A DNA stretch of 64,000 bases from OLB19 sp964624165. GTDB lineage: Bacteria > Patescibacteriota > Minisyncoccia > Phycocordibacterales > UBA918. The notes beneath the pieces were generated by a model. The model was not told the DNA's origin, searched no databases, and saw only the letters and a program-made list of their open reading frames with translations. Where the stretch lies: NCBI GenBank assembly GCA_964624165.1, contig CAZUWG010000002.1, positions 1 through 64,000 on the forward strand. Reading direction: 5' to 3'. This document shows positions 16,641 to 26,500 of this stretch, in pieces (the first letter of the stretch is position 1; each line of letters starts with the position of its first letter). A program made the position numbers and the translations under genes.

Positions 16641-17858
16641 ATGTCAAAGCCAATTTCTTTTGAAATCATCAAGCGCGGGCGAGCGAAGCTCGCCCGCGCT
16701 GGTGTTATACATACTCCATCTGGTGATATAGAAACCCCTGCTTTTGTAGTGGTCGGTACAAAAGGTACGGTAAAGTCTTTGAAGCCCGATGATCTAGAGC
16801 GATATGTTGGCAACCAGATTACACTCGCCAATACCTACCATCTATTCCTGCAGCCAGGAGATGATGTGATTAGCGCTGCGGGAGGTCTGCAAGCATTTTC
16901 AAATATAACCATGCCGACCATGACTGACAGTGGCGGTTTTCAAGTCTTTAGTCTTGGTGCCGCCTTTGGTAAAGGAGTGACGAAGTTTGCCAAAGGCGAA
17001 GTTGATGAGACGAAGGCGGGACTCAATGTGTACAGTAAGGAGGTGGCAAGTGAACATGGAAAACTTTGTGTCATAGACGAAGAAGGTGTGACCTTCACCT
17101 CTCACCTTGATGGCTCGATGCATCGCTTTACTCCAGAGCGTTCAATTGATATTCAGCATAACATCGGCGCAGACATCATTGTGGCTTTTGATGAATGTAC
17201 CAGTCCAACAGCAGATTATGAATATCAAAAAGAAGCAATGGAACGTACACATCGTTGGGCTAAGCGAAGCATTATGGCGCACAAACATAATTATGAAGCC
17301 TTAAAGAAACAAGGAATATACGGCGTTGTGCAAGGTGGTCGTCATCTTGATTTAAGGCAAGAGAGTGCTCGTACTTTAGCGGCAATGGACTTTGATGGTT
17401 TTGGTATTGGAGGTTCATTTTCAAAAGAAGACCTCGGCGCTTCTTTGCGAGTAGTAAATGAAATTTTACCTGAAGAGAAACCCCGTCACTTGTTGGGAAT
17501 TGGTGAGCCTGAAGATATTCTCTCTGGCGTACAGATGGGATGTGATACGTTTGATTGTGTGGCGCCCACACGAATCGCTCGCACGGGTACAATTTATCAT
17601 GCTACAGAAGAAACAGACGAATATGGTCTGCCAAAAATTATAAAGCTCAATCTACTCAATCAAAAATTTATTTCTGATTTTTCCCCTCTCGATTTTAGTG
17701 AGAGTCCAATCGGTAGTCAGTATACGAAGGCTTACCTGGCACATTTATTTCGGGCGAAAGAAATACTTGGTCCGCATCTGGCGTCGCTTCATAACTTGTG
17801 GACGATTGTGAATTATACAAAGCAAGTGCGTACAAAGTTACTTGAAGGGGATTTGTAA
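16641..17858 (+). CDS. tgt: tRNA-guanine transglycosylase without zinc cysteines
   Basis: Exchanges guanine-34 for a queuosine precursor or base in GUN tRNAs. The TIM-barrel signatures are present: TDSGGFQVFSL (Asp96, the general acid/base), VQGGRHLDLR, GFGIGG and TFDCVAPTR (Asp305, the nucleophile). The zinc site is altered: where the family has CxCxxC, this protein has Ser353, Ser355 and Gly358, although the His of SLHNL remains. No other queuosine gene is in the window. A perfect GAA-loop hairpin of the intergenic type lies inside codons 11-20. The open frame extends to 16509; ATG 16641 matches the family N-terminus. Confidence 0.9.
   Translation: MSKPISFEIIKRGRAKLARAGVIHTPSGDIETPAFVVVGTKGTVKSLKPDDLERYVGNQITLANTYHLFLQPGDDVISAAGGLQAFSNITMPTMTDSGGFQVFSLGAAFGKGVTKFAKGEVDETKAGLNVYSKEVASEHGKLCVIDEEGVTFTSHLDGSMHRFTPERSIDIQHNIGADIIVAFDECTSPTADYEYQKEAMERTHRWAKRSIMAHKHNYEALKKQGIYGVVQGGRHLDLRQESARTLAAMDFDGFGIGGSFSKEDLGASLRVVNEILPEEKPRHLLGIGEPEDILSGVQMGCDTFDCVAPTRIARTGTIYHATEETDEYGLPKIIKLNLLNQKFISDFSPLDFSESPIGSQYTKAYLAHLFRAKEILGPHLASLHNLWTIVNYTKQVRTKLLEGDL
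16672..16700. repeat. GAA-loop hairpin inside the tgt coding region
   Basis: A perfect 13-bp inverted repeat (16672-16684 and 16688-16700) with a GAA loop. Its core AGCGAAGCT is identical to that of the intergenic hairpins at 30448 and 35246. It is read in frame as RGRAKLARAG in the N-terminal strand region of the enzyme. Confidence 0.85.
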
Positions 17859-17893
17859 CAAAAAGGCGCGAGCGCAGCTCGCGCCTTTTTGTT
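17857..17893. terminator. Bidirectional terminator between tgt and FAD oxidase
   Basis: A perfect 17-bp inverted repeat (17857-17873 and 17877-17893) with a GCA loop and A5/T5 ends between convergent genes. It overlaps both stop codons. Confidence 0.9.
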
Positions 17894-19778
17894 AATTTGT
17901 ATGTCGAATATTTTCTTTAAGGTTAAAGCGGGGGCGCACTTTTTTGCCTGGGTTAAAGATATCATCTGGGTCAAAAAGATGTTCAAGATTTTCAAAAACT
18001 TCAATCATTTTTTTGCTAAACACTTTATCAAGATGTGGTGTTCTGATGATGCCGTCATTGTGCTCGCCACAAATATTACCGCCATGCTCTACCGCCAGAG
18101 TGAAAAACTCTTCAGACATTTTTTCGATCAAAGTAGCGACTCCTTGTTTCGTAAAATCAATAAGCGGATAAAAGTGAAAATGTCCATTTCCTCCATGTCC
18201 GTGTATCGCGGCGGTCACATGATACGTACGTAGAAGCTTTTGGATACCTGACAAAAATGACGAGAGTGCTGCTGGTGGCACCGTCATATCTTCAAGAAAA
18301 GCCGCGGGTCGTTTACTCTCATCTTGAAACTTTGAAAGGGTATAACTAGCACGACGCACTTGCCACAACATCTCGACTTCGTAAGGATTGATAACAGATC
18401 TAGCCATCGTCCCTCCGGCTTGGCGAATTGCCCCAAGTACATTACTTGTGTTGGCAGCAGAATCCTCATCCAAAGTAATAAGAAAGGTAAATGCCGGAAT
18501 CTTGCGTTTGTAGCGTACATGGTACGTAGTGTACATAGAAAACATAACGCGATAATACTCGAGCTTGCCGAGCCGGTCTTTAAAGAAAGCAGGGTTTTGT
18601 AAAGCAAGATCAAAGCTGAGTGCGTCAAAGACTTCGATATTAATCGGATTGTATTTAAGTGCTTCAGAGATCACTCTACTCGCAGTCGATAAGTCAAAAA
18701 CCGGCACGACGATAAGAGATTGATGTTTTTCTATTGGCGTTGTCTTGAGAGAAATTTTTGTGATGATACCGATTGTGCCCTGACTTCCCGAAAATAGACG
18801 AGTCATATCGAGCTTGGCTTTTCCTTTCTTGAAGTCGGTGATACTTCCGTCAATCACATCCCAAAGCGCATAGCCGGCAGAGTTCTTTTTTGTTTTGGGC
18901 GTATTGGCACTGATTGTACGGCCGTGCGCACTAAGGAGTGATACGACCTCCTTTAGAATGTGAGCGTAAGCATTATCTTTTTTAATCAGGCGTTTGTATT
19001 CACTGTAGCTTAAGGGAGCGATATGGTAAGTGTTGCCATCGCTGAGTACTACTTCGAGTGATTCAACCCAGCTTGCCATATGTCCGTAGCGTAGAGAGTT
19101 TGGACCGGCGGCATTGTTGGCAATAGATCCTCCGACAGTACAGATATCTTTTGACGCAGGCAAAGAAGGTATGTAGACGTCATAACGCTTAAGGGCTTTT
19201 TCTACCGTTTGCCAGTATGTGCCTGGTAAGACTGTAATGGACACACCATGGCGGGAGGTCTCGATGGCTTCAATGCCATGAAGGTGTCTGGCAGTATCAA
19301 TGACCACAGAGTCTGTCAGCGAACCTCCTGATAGACCTGTACCAGCTGAGCGTGGTGTGAGCGAGATGTGAGAAAAAAACTTGGTGTGCTCTTTAAATAC
19401 CTGCACAGCAGTGGCGACATCTTTTTGTCGTTTGGGCGAAATAATAATTTGCGGAGTGATAGAAAAAATACTTTCATCAGTGCTGTATGAGGCGAGGGTT
19501 GAGGGATCATTTTCAATTTCACCAACAAAACCTGCTTCCCTGAGCTTTTGTTCAAGGAGAAGATGACCGAGGGGTTGTCTTATGGCTTGGCGACTAATTT
19601 CTTTGTGTGTCAGAACACGACTGGTTTTTTTTGCAGTGTGCTTATTTTTCGCTTGAGAAGCGTTCTTTTTAGCAGGAGTAACTTTACGAGCCGGAGCTTT
19701 TTTTGATGTTACTTTTTTTGATCGTGCGATCGGTTTTTTTTGCGCCGCACGTTTTTTTGGTGCTGTGGTGGTTGCCAT
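17892..19778 (-). CDS. FAD-linked oxidase (GlcD/D-lactate dehydrogenase family) with Lys-rich N-terminal tail
   Basis: A 628-residue flavoenzyme, VAO/PCMH superfamily. The FAD-binding domain shows PRSAGTGLSGGS, TVGGSIANNAAGPNSLRYG and FSGSQGTIGIIT; the C-terminal domain shows HGHGGNGHFHFYP and EHNDGI, as in GlcD/D-lactate dehydrogenases oxidising 2-hydroxy acids. No iron-sulfur domain is present and no electron-transfer partner is in the window. The first 55 or so residues are made mostly of Lys, Ala, Pro, Thr and Arg, like a histone H1 C-terminal tail, which is unusual for this family. The frame opens at 19895, but ATG 19778 removes a non-homologous extension. Confidence 0.85.
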   Translation of the reverse strand: MATTTAPKKRAAQKKPIARSKKVTSKKAPARKVTPAKKNASQAKNKHTAKKTSRVLTHKEISRQAIRQPLGHLLLEQKLREAGFVGEIENDPSTLASYSTDESIFSITPQIIISPKRQKDVATAVQVFKEHTKFFSHISLTPRSAGTGLSGGSLTDSVVIDTARHLHGIEAIETSRHGVSITVLPGTYWQTVEKALKRYDVYIPSLPASKDICTVGGSIANNAAGPNSLRYGHMASWVESLEVVLSDGNTYHIAPLSYSEYKRLIKKDNAYAHILKEVVSLLSAHGRTISANTPKTKKNSAGYALWDVIDGSITDFKKGKAKLDMTRLFSGSQGTIGIITKISLKTTPIEKHQSLIVVPVFDLSTASRVISEALKYNPINIEVFDALSFDLALQNPAFFKDRLGKLEYYRVMFSMYTTYHVRYKRKIPAFTFLITLDEDSAANTSNVLGAIRQAGGTMARSVINPYEVEMLWQVRRASYTLSKFQDESKRPAAFLEDMTVPPAALSSFLSGIQKLLRTYHVTAAIHGHGGNGHFHFYPLIDFTKQGVATLIEKMSEEFFTLAVEHGGNICGEHNDGIIRTPHLDKVFSKKMIEVFENLEHLFDPDDIFNPGKKVRPRFNLKENIRHTN

Positions 19779-19886
19779 AAAAGATCGTTTAATAATTACA
19801 TTGTAACGTGTAAAGAAAGGTAGAGCTTGCTTTGTCCACACTAAAGCAAAAATTTTGAGGCGTCTTACTTGTGGTAGAATGCCCGT

Positions 19887-21584
19887 ATGACTCAACCCGA
19901 AGCACTCTCTATTTTACAAACGGGCGGCAATGCTTTCCTCACTGGTGAACCTGGCGCCGGCAAAACATATGTCATCAACCAATACATTTCTTGGCTTGAG
20001 GCAGCCGGACTTAAAGTAGCTGTTACCGCCTCAACCGGGATCGCTGCGACGCATATAGGTGGTATGACTATTCACTCATGGAGCCGATTAGGACCTAGAG
20101 ACTCACTCTCACCACAAGATCTGGATTACATTTTGCAACATGAAAAAACCGTTAAACGTATTCAAAATACGCACGTACTTATTATTGATGAAATTTCAAT
20201 GCTGTCCGCTGAGTTACTAAATATGGTAGATCGCGTCTGCCGAGGAGCGCGCCATTCAACGGAATCATTTGGTGGTTTGCAGGTAGTGTTTGTCGGGGAT
20301 TTTTTTCAATTACCACCCATTGTACCGCGCGGTGAGGAGCTTCATTACGCTTTTCAATCTCAGTCTTGGCGTGAAGCCGCGCCGCTGATTTGTTATCTTA
20401 CCGATCAATACCGCCAAGAAGACGAACAGCTTCTTTCGCTTCTCCAGTCAATCAGAAAGAACGATGTTGATGATGATGCTTTTACATTACTGAGCGAACA
20501 AACTGATATCTCATATGTAGACATTGAGCCGACCAGACTCTACACACACAACCTTGATGTAGATAGTGTGAATGGAGCTGAGCTAGAAAAACTCTCAGGC
20601 ACTTCGCGTACGTTCAAAATGGCCGGTAGTGGAAATAAAACTATGCAGCAGTCTTTGGTAAAAAATTGCCTCTCACCTGAGATACTTTACTTAAAGGAAG
20701 ATGCTATGGTGATGTGTACTAAAAATAATTTTGAGGCGGGGTACGTCAATGGTACGCTCGGACGGGTGGTTGGTTTTTCTGGTATTGGTTGGCCTGAGAT
20801 CGAGACGGCTGAAGGCAAACGCATTACTATTGAGCCGGCCACATGGGAGGTCATCGAAGACAAAAAGTCTCTCGCGGCGGTGGAGCAGGTTCCGCTTCGT
20901 CTGGCGTGGGCGATCACGATTCATAAGAGTCAGGGGATGTCGCTTGATGCAGCAGAGATAGATCTCTCAAAGGCGTTTGTGTTTGGGCAGGGGTATGTGG
21001 CGCTCTCAAGGGTGCGTTCTCTCGCTGGTCTTAAGATGATCGGAATGAGCCCAACTGCGCTTAGAGTAGATCCGAAAGTAGTGCAACGCGACGAAGAGTT
21101 TAGAATAAAAAGTGAAGAAGCCATAAGTACGTTCAGAGAACTTTCAGATGAAGAATTGGAAAAAATGCATAGATCCTTCATTCTTACTTGCGGCGGAACT
21201 TTTCCGACTGAGATACCAAAAGGTAGAGCCACCAGTTATGAAAGAATTAAAAAAGAGAGCACTTACGCGCAGACCAAATCTCTCCTTGCTGAAAAACATA
21301 CCATCTCTGAGATTGCTAAGTTGCGCGGTATGAACACCACCACGATCTGGGCACATCTTGAAAAGCTTGCAAGCGACGGCGAGCTTAGTGTATCAATGCT
21401 GACACACTTAACTTCAGCGGTGTCGGATAATTACAAAGAGCAAGAAGAGCGCGTTTTTAAGGCGATTGAGGCATGTGGCGAGGAAAAACTAAAACCACTT
21501 TTTGAATATTGTAATGAAGAAATTGATTACGAGGTGATCCGTTTGGTGAGACTTCTGCACACACTTGAGTCTGGGGATAAGTAG
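19887..21584 (+). CDS. PIF1/RecD-like DNA helicase with C-terminal HTH
   Basis: A 565-residue superfamily 1B helicase. Walker A is TGEPGAGKTYV (about residues 20-28); Walker B is LIIDEISMLS; FVGDFFQLPP is the motif III typical of PIF1. TIHKSQGMSLDAAEIDL and GYVALSRVRS are the UvrD_C_2-type C-terminal helicase motifs. Residues about 465-515 (KSLLAEKHTISEIAKLRGM, TTIWAHLEKL) form a winged or helix-turn-helix domain of the kind found after some PIF1 and RecQ helicases. Likely acts on stalled forks or G-quadruplexes. TGG-TAGAAT ends exactly 6 nt before the ATG. Confidence 0.9.
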   Translation: MTQPEALSILQTGGNAFLTGEPGAGKTYVINQYISWLEAAGLKVAVTASTGIAATHIGGMTIHSWSRLGPRDSLSPQDLDYILQHEKTVKRIQNTHVLIIDEISMLSAELLNMVDRVCRGARHSTESFGGLQVVFVGDFFQLPPIVPRGEELHYAFQSQSWREAAPLICYLTDQYRQEDEQLLSLLQSIRKNDVDDDAFTLLSEQTDISYVDIEPTRLYTHNLDVDSVNGAELEKLSGTSRTFKMAGSGNKTMQQSLVKNCLSPEILYLKEDAMVMCTKNNFEAGYVNGTLGRVVGFSGIGWPEIETAEGKRITIEPATWEVIEDKKSLAAVEQVPLRLAWAITIHKSQGMSLDAAEIDLSKAFVFGQGYVALSRVRSLAGLKMIGMSPTALRVDPKVVQRDEEFRIKSEEAISTFRELSDEELEKMHRSFILTCGGTFPTEIPKGRATSYERIKKESTYAQTKSLLAEKHTISEIAKLRGMNTTTIWAHLEKLASDGELSVSMLTHLTSAVSDNYKEQEERVFKAIEACGEEKLKPLFEYCNEEIDYEVIRLVRLLHTLESGDK

Positions 21585-21606
21585 TTTTCTTAAAAGCGGT
21601 AGTGCG

Positions 21607-21660
21607 TATAATTGAAGAAATGGGAACGTGTGCGCCTTGCGTGTGCGTTCTTTATTTTTA
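21607..21660 (+). promoter_or_regulatory. Promoter and possible leader attenuator
   Basis: A consensus TATAAT (21607-21612) is followed by an imperfect stem with GAACG/CGTTC ends (about 21624-21650) and a T-rich run up to 21660. The next start codon is at 21683. The arrangement resembles a leader with an intrinsic terminator, but the stem is short and no ligand-binding motif is recognised. Confidence 0.35.
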
Positions 21661-21682
21661 ACAGTAAAAAAGTACTAGTAGT

Positions 21683-22327
21683 ATGAAACAAACATTTGCT
21701 GGGGTAGTATTTGCTCTCCTTTTTATGACAGCGGTACCTGCTTCTGCACAAGAGACAACACCTGTGGTGATTGATCGTGAAGCCCTTATTGCGCGCATTA
21801 AAGAGCTGATTATCGAGCTTCAGACATTACAAGGTGAGGTAAAAAAGGTGCAGGAAGAAATCCGTGCAACATTGTCGGATTCTCTTCAAGAAGGCATGAA
21901 GCACGAGGACGTGCGTGAGATTCAGCGATTACTGGCGACTGACCCAGAGATCTATCCTGAAGGATTAACGACCGGATATTATGGACCTCTTACCAAAGAA
22001 GCTCTTAAGCGTTTTCAGATGAAGCATAAGCTTGAGGTGACTGGTGAAATCAATGAAGATACCAAACATCTACTTGAGGAATATCTGTCTGAAAAGTTTG
22101 GTGACAATATTCCAGCTGGATTATTGCGTGCTCCCGGCATCCAAAAAAAGGTGGAAATGAGATTTAAGGAAGGGTGTGAAAGTAAAAAAGGTATGGGACC
22201 ATTGTGTGTCAAACTTAAACTTAAATACGAAGTAGAGGAAGATGAGAAAGACGATGATGATGAAGATGACGAAGATGAAGACGAGGATGAAGATGAAGAT
22301 GACGAAGATGAGCAGGAAGATAACTAG
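21683..22327 (+). CDS. Secreted peptidoglycan-binding-domain protein with polyacidic tail
   Basis: A 214-residue exported protein. Signal peptide at residues 1-23 (MKQTFAGVVF...ASA-QE). A predicted coiled-coil region follows (IARIKELIIELQTLQGEVKKVQEE), then a PG_binding_1 domain (about 70-135) with VREIQRLL, GYYGPLTKEALKRFQ and VTGEINEDT. A pair of cysteines lies in the region 165-175. The last 40 residues are almost entirely Asp and Glu, encoded by GAT/GAA/GAC/GAG mixtures. Likely binds the cell wall, with the acidic tail exposed; calcium binding is possible but speculative. Confidence 0.8.
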   Translation: MKQTFAGVVFALLFMTAVPASAQETTPVVIDREALIARIKELIIELQTLQGEVKKVQEEIRATLSDSLQEGMKHEDVREIQRLLATDPEIYPEGLTTGYYGPLTKEALKRFQMKHKLEVTGEINEDTKHLLEEYLSEKFGDNIPAGLLRAPGIQKKVEMRFKEGCESKKGMGPLCVKLKLKYEVEEDEKDDDDEDDEDEDEDEDEDDEDEQEDN

Positions 22328-22335
22328 TATTTAGA

Positions 22336-22374
22336 CAACAAAGCACCCTCGGGATACCCGAGGGTGCTTTGTTG
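22336..22374. terminator. Hairpin terminator
   Basis: A perfect 18-bp inverted repeat (22336-22353 and 22357-22374) with an ATA loop, ending the peptidoglycan-binding-protein gene. The T-run is inside the stem rather than after it. Confidence 0.85.
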
Positions 22375-22508
22375 CTAGACAGTTATTATAAGACTAAAAA
22401 GAGTGATAAAAAGAGGCATTGCTGGTTTGAAAAAAGTAAAGTCTTCCCAAGGGCATCATGATTGAGATTTTGGTATACTAAAGTCTTAGCAGTAATTTTT
22501 CACCATTT

Positions 22509-22955
22509 ATGTGGCACACATACCAAAAGCCGAGCGAGAAAGAGCTGGCAGAAACACTCGACCCTTTGGTGTATCAAGTGACGCAAGAAAATGTTACCGA
22601 ACAACCGCATTCGAGTGCACTTAATAAAAATACAGCGCCCGGCATTTATGTCGACGCACTTTCTGGCGCGCCGTTATTTTCTTCAGCAGATAAGTATGAC
22701 AGCGGCAGCGGCTGGCCTTCTTTTACGAAGCCCATTTTAAGTGACGAGATAGCTGAGAGAACTGACATAACGCTACATCGACCGCGCATCGAAGTGCGCG
22801 CGAAAACATCTGATAGTCATCTAGGGCACGTCTTTACAGATGGCCCGCAAAAAGAGGGTGGTATGCGGTATTGTATCAACGGCGCCTCGCTTAAGTTTAT
22901 ACCAAAAGAAGAGATGGAGGCGAAAGGATACGGTGATTTTCTATCGAAAGTATAA
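22509..22955 (+). CDS. msrB: Peptide methionine-R-sulfoxide reductase
   Basis: Reduces the R-form of methionine sulfoxide in proteins. The family signatures YVDALSGAPLFSS, YDSGSGWPSF, DSHLGHVF and the catalytic Cys122 in RYCINGASLKF are all present. The structural zinc CxxC pairs of many MsrBs are absent, as in the PilB/MsrAB type. The protein has 148 residues. A TGG-TATACT hexamer (22474-22479) indicates a leader of about 25 nt. No msrA is in the window. The next gene follows after 12 nt but has its own -10. Confidence 0.93.
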   Translation: MWHTYQKPSEKELAETLDPLVYQVTQENVTEQPHSSALNKNTAPGIYVDALSGAPLFSSADKYDSGSGWPSFTKPILSDEIAERTDITLHRPRIEVRAKTSDSHLGHVFTDGPQKEGGMRYCINGASLKFIPKEEMEAKGYGDFLSKV

Positions 22956-22967
22956 TACAATGTCTGT

Positions 22968-23489
22968 ATGTTACTTTCAGAAATTATTTTCTCTATCTTT
23001 ACTTTGTGGTACACCAGCGCCATTGCACTTGGAGTTGGATCTTCCTCACTCGCGATTGCGGGTTTTTTGACGGCCATTGCAGACGGCAGTTTTGATGAAG
23101 GTGAACGTCGCATCATGGGAGTGATTTACGTATCGCTTCGGATTGCAATGGTAATGATTCTTTTCACTCTCAGTATTTTTTGGTGGTGGTATCCGAGTGC
23201 GCTTAGTACTGTCGATAAACAGGCTATCACAGTCTTTTTTCTGTTTGTGAATGCATTTTTAATGACCAAACATTACATAAGTGCGAAGTATGGTCCGGCG
23301 TTTCAGGCGGCAACTTGGTACACACTCGGGTTTGTGTTTACTATTGATGCTTTCGCACTCTTTTCAGTCACGATGCCGTTGTTTCTCATTTTGTACGCGG
23401 TCGATGTTATTTTGGCGGTCGTTATCGTAAATGGTTTTATGCGGTACTACGAAGAAAAGCGCCGTCGCAACAGGGAAGAAAGAGTGTAG
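22968..23489 (+). CDS. Polytopic membrane protein of unknown function
   Basis: A 173-residue protein that I do not recognise. It has four to five predicted membrane helices (about 8-35, 50-72, 82-102, 115-135, 138-158) and a strongly basic C-terminus rich in Arg and Lys, which by the positive-inside rule is cytoplasmic. The acidic loop DGSFDEGERR lies between helices 1 and 2. TACAAT ends exactly 6 nt before the ATG, overlapping the end of msrB, so this gene can be transcribed on its own as well as by read-through. Confidence 0.65.
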   Translation: MLLSEIIFSIFTLWYTSAIALGVGSSSLAIAGFLTAIADGSFDEGERRIMGVIYVSLRIAMVMILFTLSIFWWWYPSALSTVDKQAITVFFLFVNAFLMTKHYISAKYGPAFQAATWYTLGFVFTIDAFALFSVTMPLFLILYAVDVILAVVIVNGFMRYYEEKRRRNREERV

Positions 23490-23495
23490 TGTTGC

Positions 23496-23526
23496 AAAAG
23501 GCCAAAGTGTTCCACTTTGGCCTTTT
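23496..23526. terminator. Bidirectional terminator
   Basis: A perfect 14-bp inverted repeat (23496-23509 and 23513-23526) with a TTC loop and A4/T4-5 ends between convergent genes. Confidence 0.9.
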
Positions 23527-23533
23527 TCGGAGG

Positions 23534-26500
23534 TTAGCGCAAGACCTCGCCTGGTTTTCTGTAGTACACGATTGGTATTAATACGAGTGTAATCACAACT
23601 GAAAAGATCAGCCCAAACATCACAGCAAATGCCAGAGGTGCCCAGACGGGATCAGCGTATGTAAGCGGAATCATGCCCAGTACCGTGGTAATAGTGGTGA
23701 GAAGAATCGGACGTAAACGATTGGTGGCGCCATCAAGCACAATATCAATATGCGCTGCTTCGGGCCGCTCTTTTCGCATTTGGTTCATGGTGTCGATAAG
23801 GAGGATTGAGTTATTTACTACAATTCCTGAAAGCGCAATAAATCCCATCAGCGAAGGGAACGAGAGAGCATTTCCTGTCAACGCAAGCCCAACCATAATA
23901 CCGATAAGTGAATACGGCAAGATAGAAAGTACGTATCGAGTGTGGAGGTAAGAGTTGAATTGCAGTACTAAAACACAGACCATAAGAAGTACGCCCGCCA
24001 CTAGCGCGGCAAACATTTCCATAAAAGCTTTATTGGTTTCATCAGCTTCACCACCAGTACTGACGGTAATGTTGTCAGAAAGATTTAGTTCATTTTCAAT
24101 CTTATCAAGTAGGGTTGCTGTTATCTCAAGGGCGTTGCCGTCCTCGGTCACTTCGCCTTGTAGAGCAATGACGCGTTTGCCACCTTCGTGAGTGATGACT
24201 TCATTTGAAGACTGAAGATAGATGGTCGTGATCGAGGACAGCGGTACCACGCCATTTGGGGTGGCTATTTCCGTCCTAAGTACATTGTCAATCGTCGTCT
24301 CGTTGGTACGTGATGGATCAGTATTGCCAGGAATGTTTCGCTTCACTACGACAGTGACGTCGTCACTTAGTGAAGTCAGTGAGGTAGCTTCAGTGCCAAA
24401 AGTAGCGGCGCGAAGGGCGCTTGAGACGGCGATCGCGTTTAGGCCCAGGCTTGACGCTTTAAGATTTTCGAGGGTAACTAAATATTCGACCGCACTATTA
24501 TTGGTATCGCTGGTGACGTTTTTTGTACCAGGGATTTGGCGCAAGAGCTCGCCAGCCTTAGTAGCAGCATTCGTGAGTTCGGAAATATCATTACCGATAA
24601 ACTTTACCAAGATCGGCGCGCCTGTCGGTGGTCCACTGTCTGGCTGACTGATATCAATTTGTGCATTAGGAATAGTAGAAACCTTTGTCTGGAGTTGGTC
24701 TGCAAGGACGAGGCTGGTTGCGTCTCGGTCTTCTTTAAGTAGGATAAAAAAGTTGGCAAGTTTTTCTCCATCACCACCACCGGTGTATTCGTTGCCGCTA
24801 CCTACCGTCGTGCGGAAAGAGGAGATATTTGATTCTGTGTAAAGAATATCCTCTACTTGGCGTGCAACAATGTCAGTGCGTTCTTTAGTAGTGCCAGCTG
24901 CCATTTCGACATCTATAAAAAGGTAGGGCATATCACTACTTTCAAAAAACACTACTTTCACCACCCCAAATACAGGAAGCAGAAGCGCTGCCACTAGCAG
25001 TAAGCGAATGCTCCACAAAAAGCGTTTTTCTTTTTTTCTGTTACCAAGAATGGTGCTTAGTTTGTTGCGATACCATATCTCGAGCGCGTGCGCGTAGGCC
25101 ACCTGTTTAGCTTCAAAGTTGGTAGTATTGCGACGGCGAAGAAAGTTGGAGGCAAAAAGCGGTACAATAAAAAGCGATACAAAAAGTGATGCACTCAAGA
25201 GGAAAATAAGAGTAAAGGGAATACTCTCAATAAACTGACCTGTAATACCAGACACAATAAAGAGTCCGACAAACATCGCAATCGTGGTGAGTGTCCCTGA
25301 AGTTAATGGAGCAGCAAAATCCGCAACAGTTTTACGGGCGGCTTCTTTTTTATCAATAGTAAGGTCTTTCTTCATGCGTCGGTTGATGCCTTCCACCATC
25401 ACAATGGCCGAGTCGACCAAAATACCAATACCAAGAATCAGTGAAAAAAGTGAGAGGAAATTGATGGTGTTGCCAGAGTAGTAGAGTCCAATAAACCCGA
25501 TCAAAAATGAGAGCGGGATCGCCGTTCCAGCGATCAGTCCTTCTCGCCAGCCGATAGCAAGTACTAGTGCAATAAAAACCAATATCACAGTTTGTAACCC
25601 AGAAGTTGCCAGTTGCACTAGGTCATCATTGATATCCTTACCCATGTCAATAAGCACCTCTACGGTACTCTCCTCAAGCAGCTCACCCTCAGCTTGTAGC
25701 TCTGTAATGCGCGCGCGTACGGCTGAAGCTATGCGCGTAATATCGCCACTACTTTGTTTATAGATACTTACGGACATCGATTGTACAGAAGGTGATCCAT
25801 CAACAGAAAGACGAGATAGGGTTGTTTGTTTGCTGAGTCCATCAATTACGACGGCGACGTCTCGCACGAGCACTGATTGTCCGCCGCGCGTCGTGATTGC
25901 GATGTTTTCAATATCAGCTGCGTTTTTTGGTTTGCCTTCGAAGGCGATGTTGTAGCTTGTGCTATCGTGCTCGATGCTGCCGATAGGTAGTGCGATGTTG
26001 GCGTTTTGGATTGCGTTGGTAACATCTTGAATCGAGATAGAAAATTGTGTTAAGGCAGCATTATCTACAAGGACAGTGATTTCAGGTTTCTGCACCCCCA
26101 CAATAACGACATCCGAAACTCCAGACACTTTTTCAAGCTCATCCTCAAGCAAAGAAGCGAGGTCAGAAAAGGCGCGGTCGTTGGTATCATTGGCAATGGC
26201 GACGGTGAGTATGGGTTGATTCACAAAGTCAATCTGCGTCACCTGCGGCTCAGTGGCATCGCTAGGAAGATCGCTTTTCGCCCGGTCTACCGCATCTTTT
26301 AAGTCTTGGATTGAATCATCGATATCGGCGCTGGCTTCGAATTCTACTGTGATAGAGGAGACGCCGTTACGTGACGTTGAGGTAACTTTTTTTACATTTT
26401 CAATATTTTGAACAGCAGTCTCAAGTTCGTTTGTGACCAGTGCTTCAATGTCGGTTGCGGGGGCGCCAGGAAGAGCGGTGATGACAACTCCCACTGGTAT

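Noticed and set aside
22234..22325. Tandem DNA repeat in the acidic tail
   Set aside because: The codons for Asp and Glu are mixed, so the run reflects protein composition more than a microsatellite.
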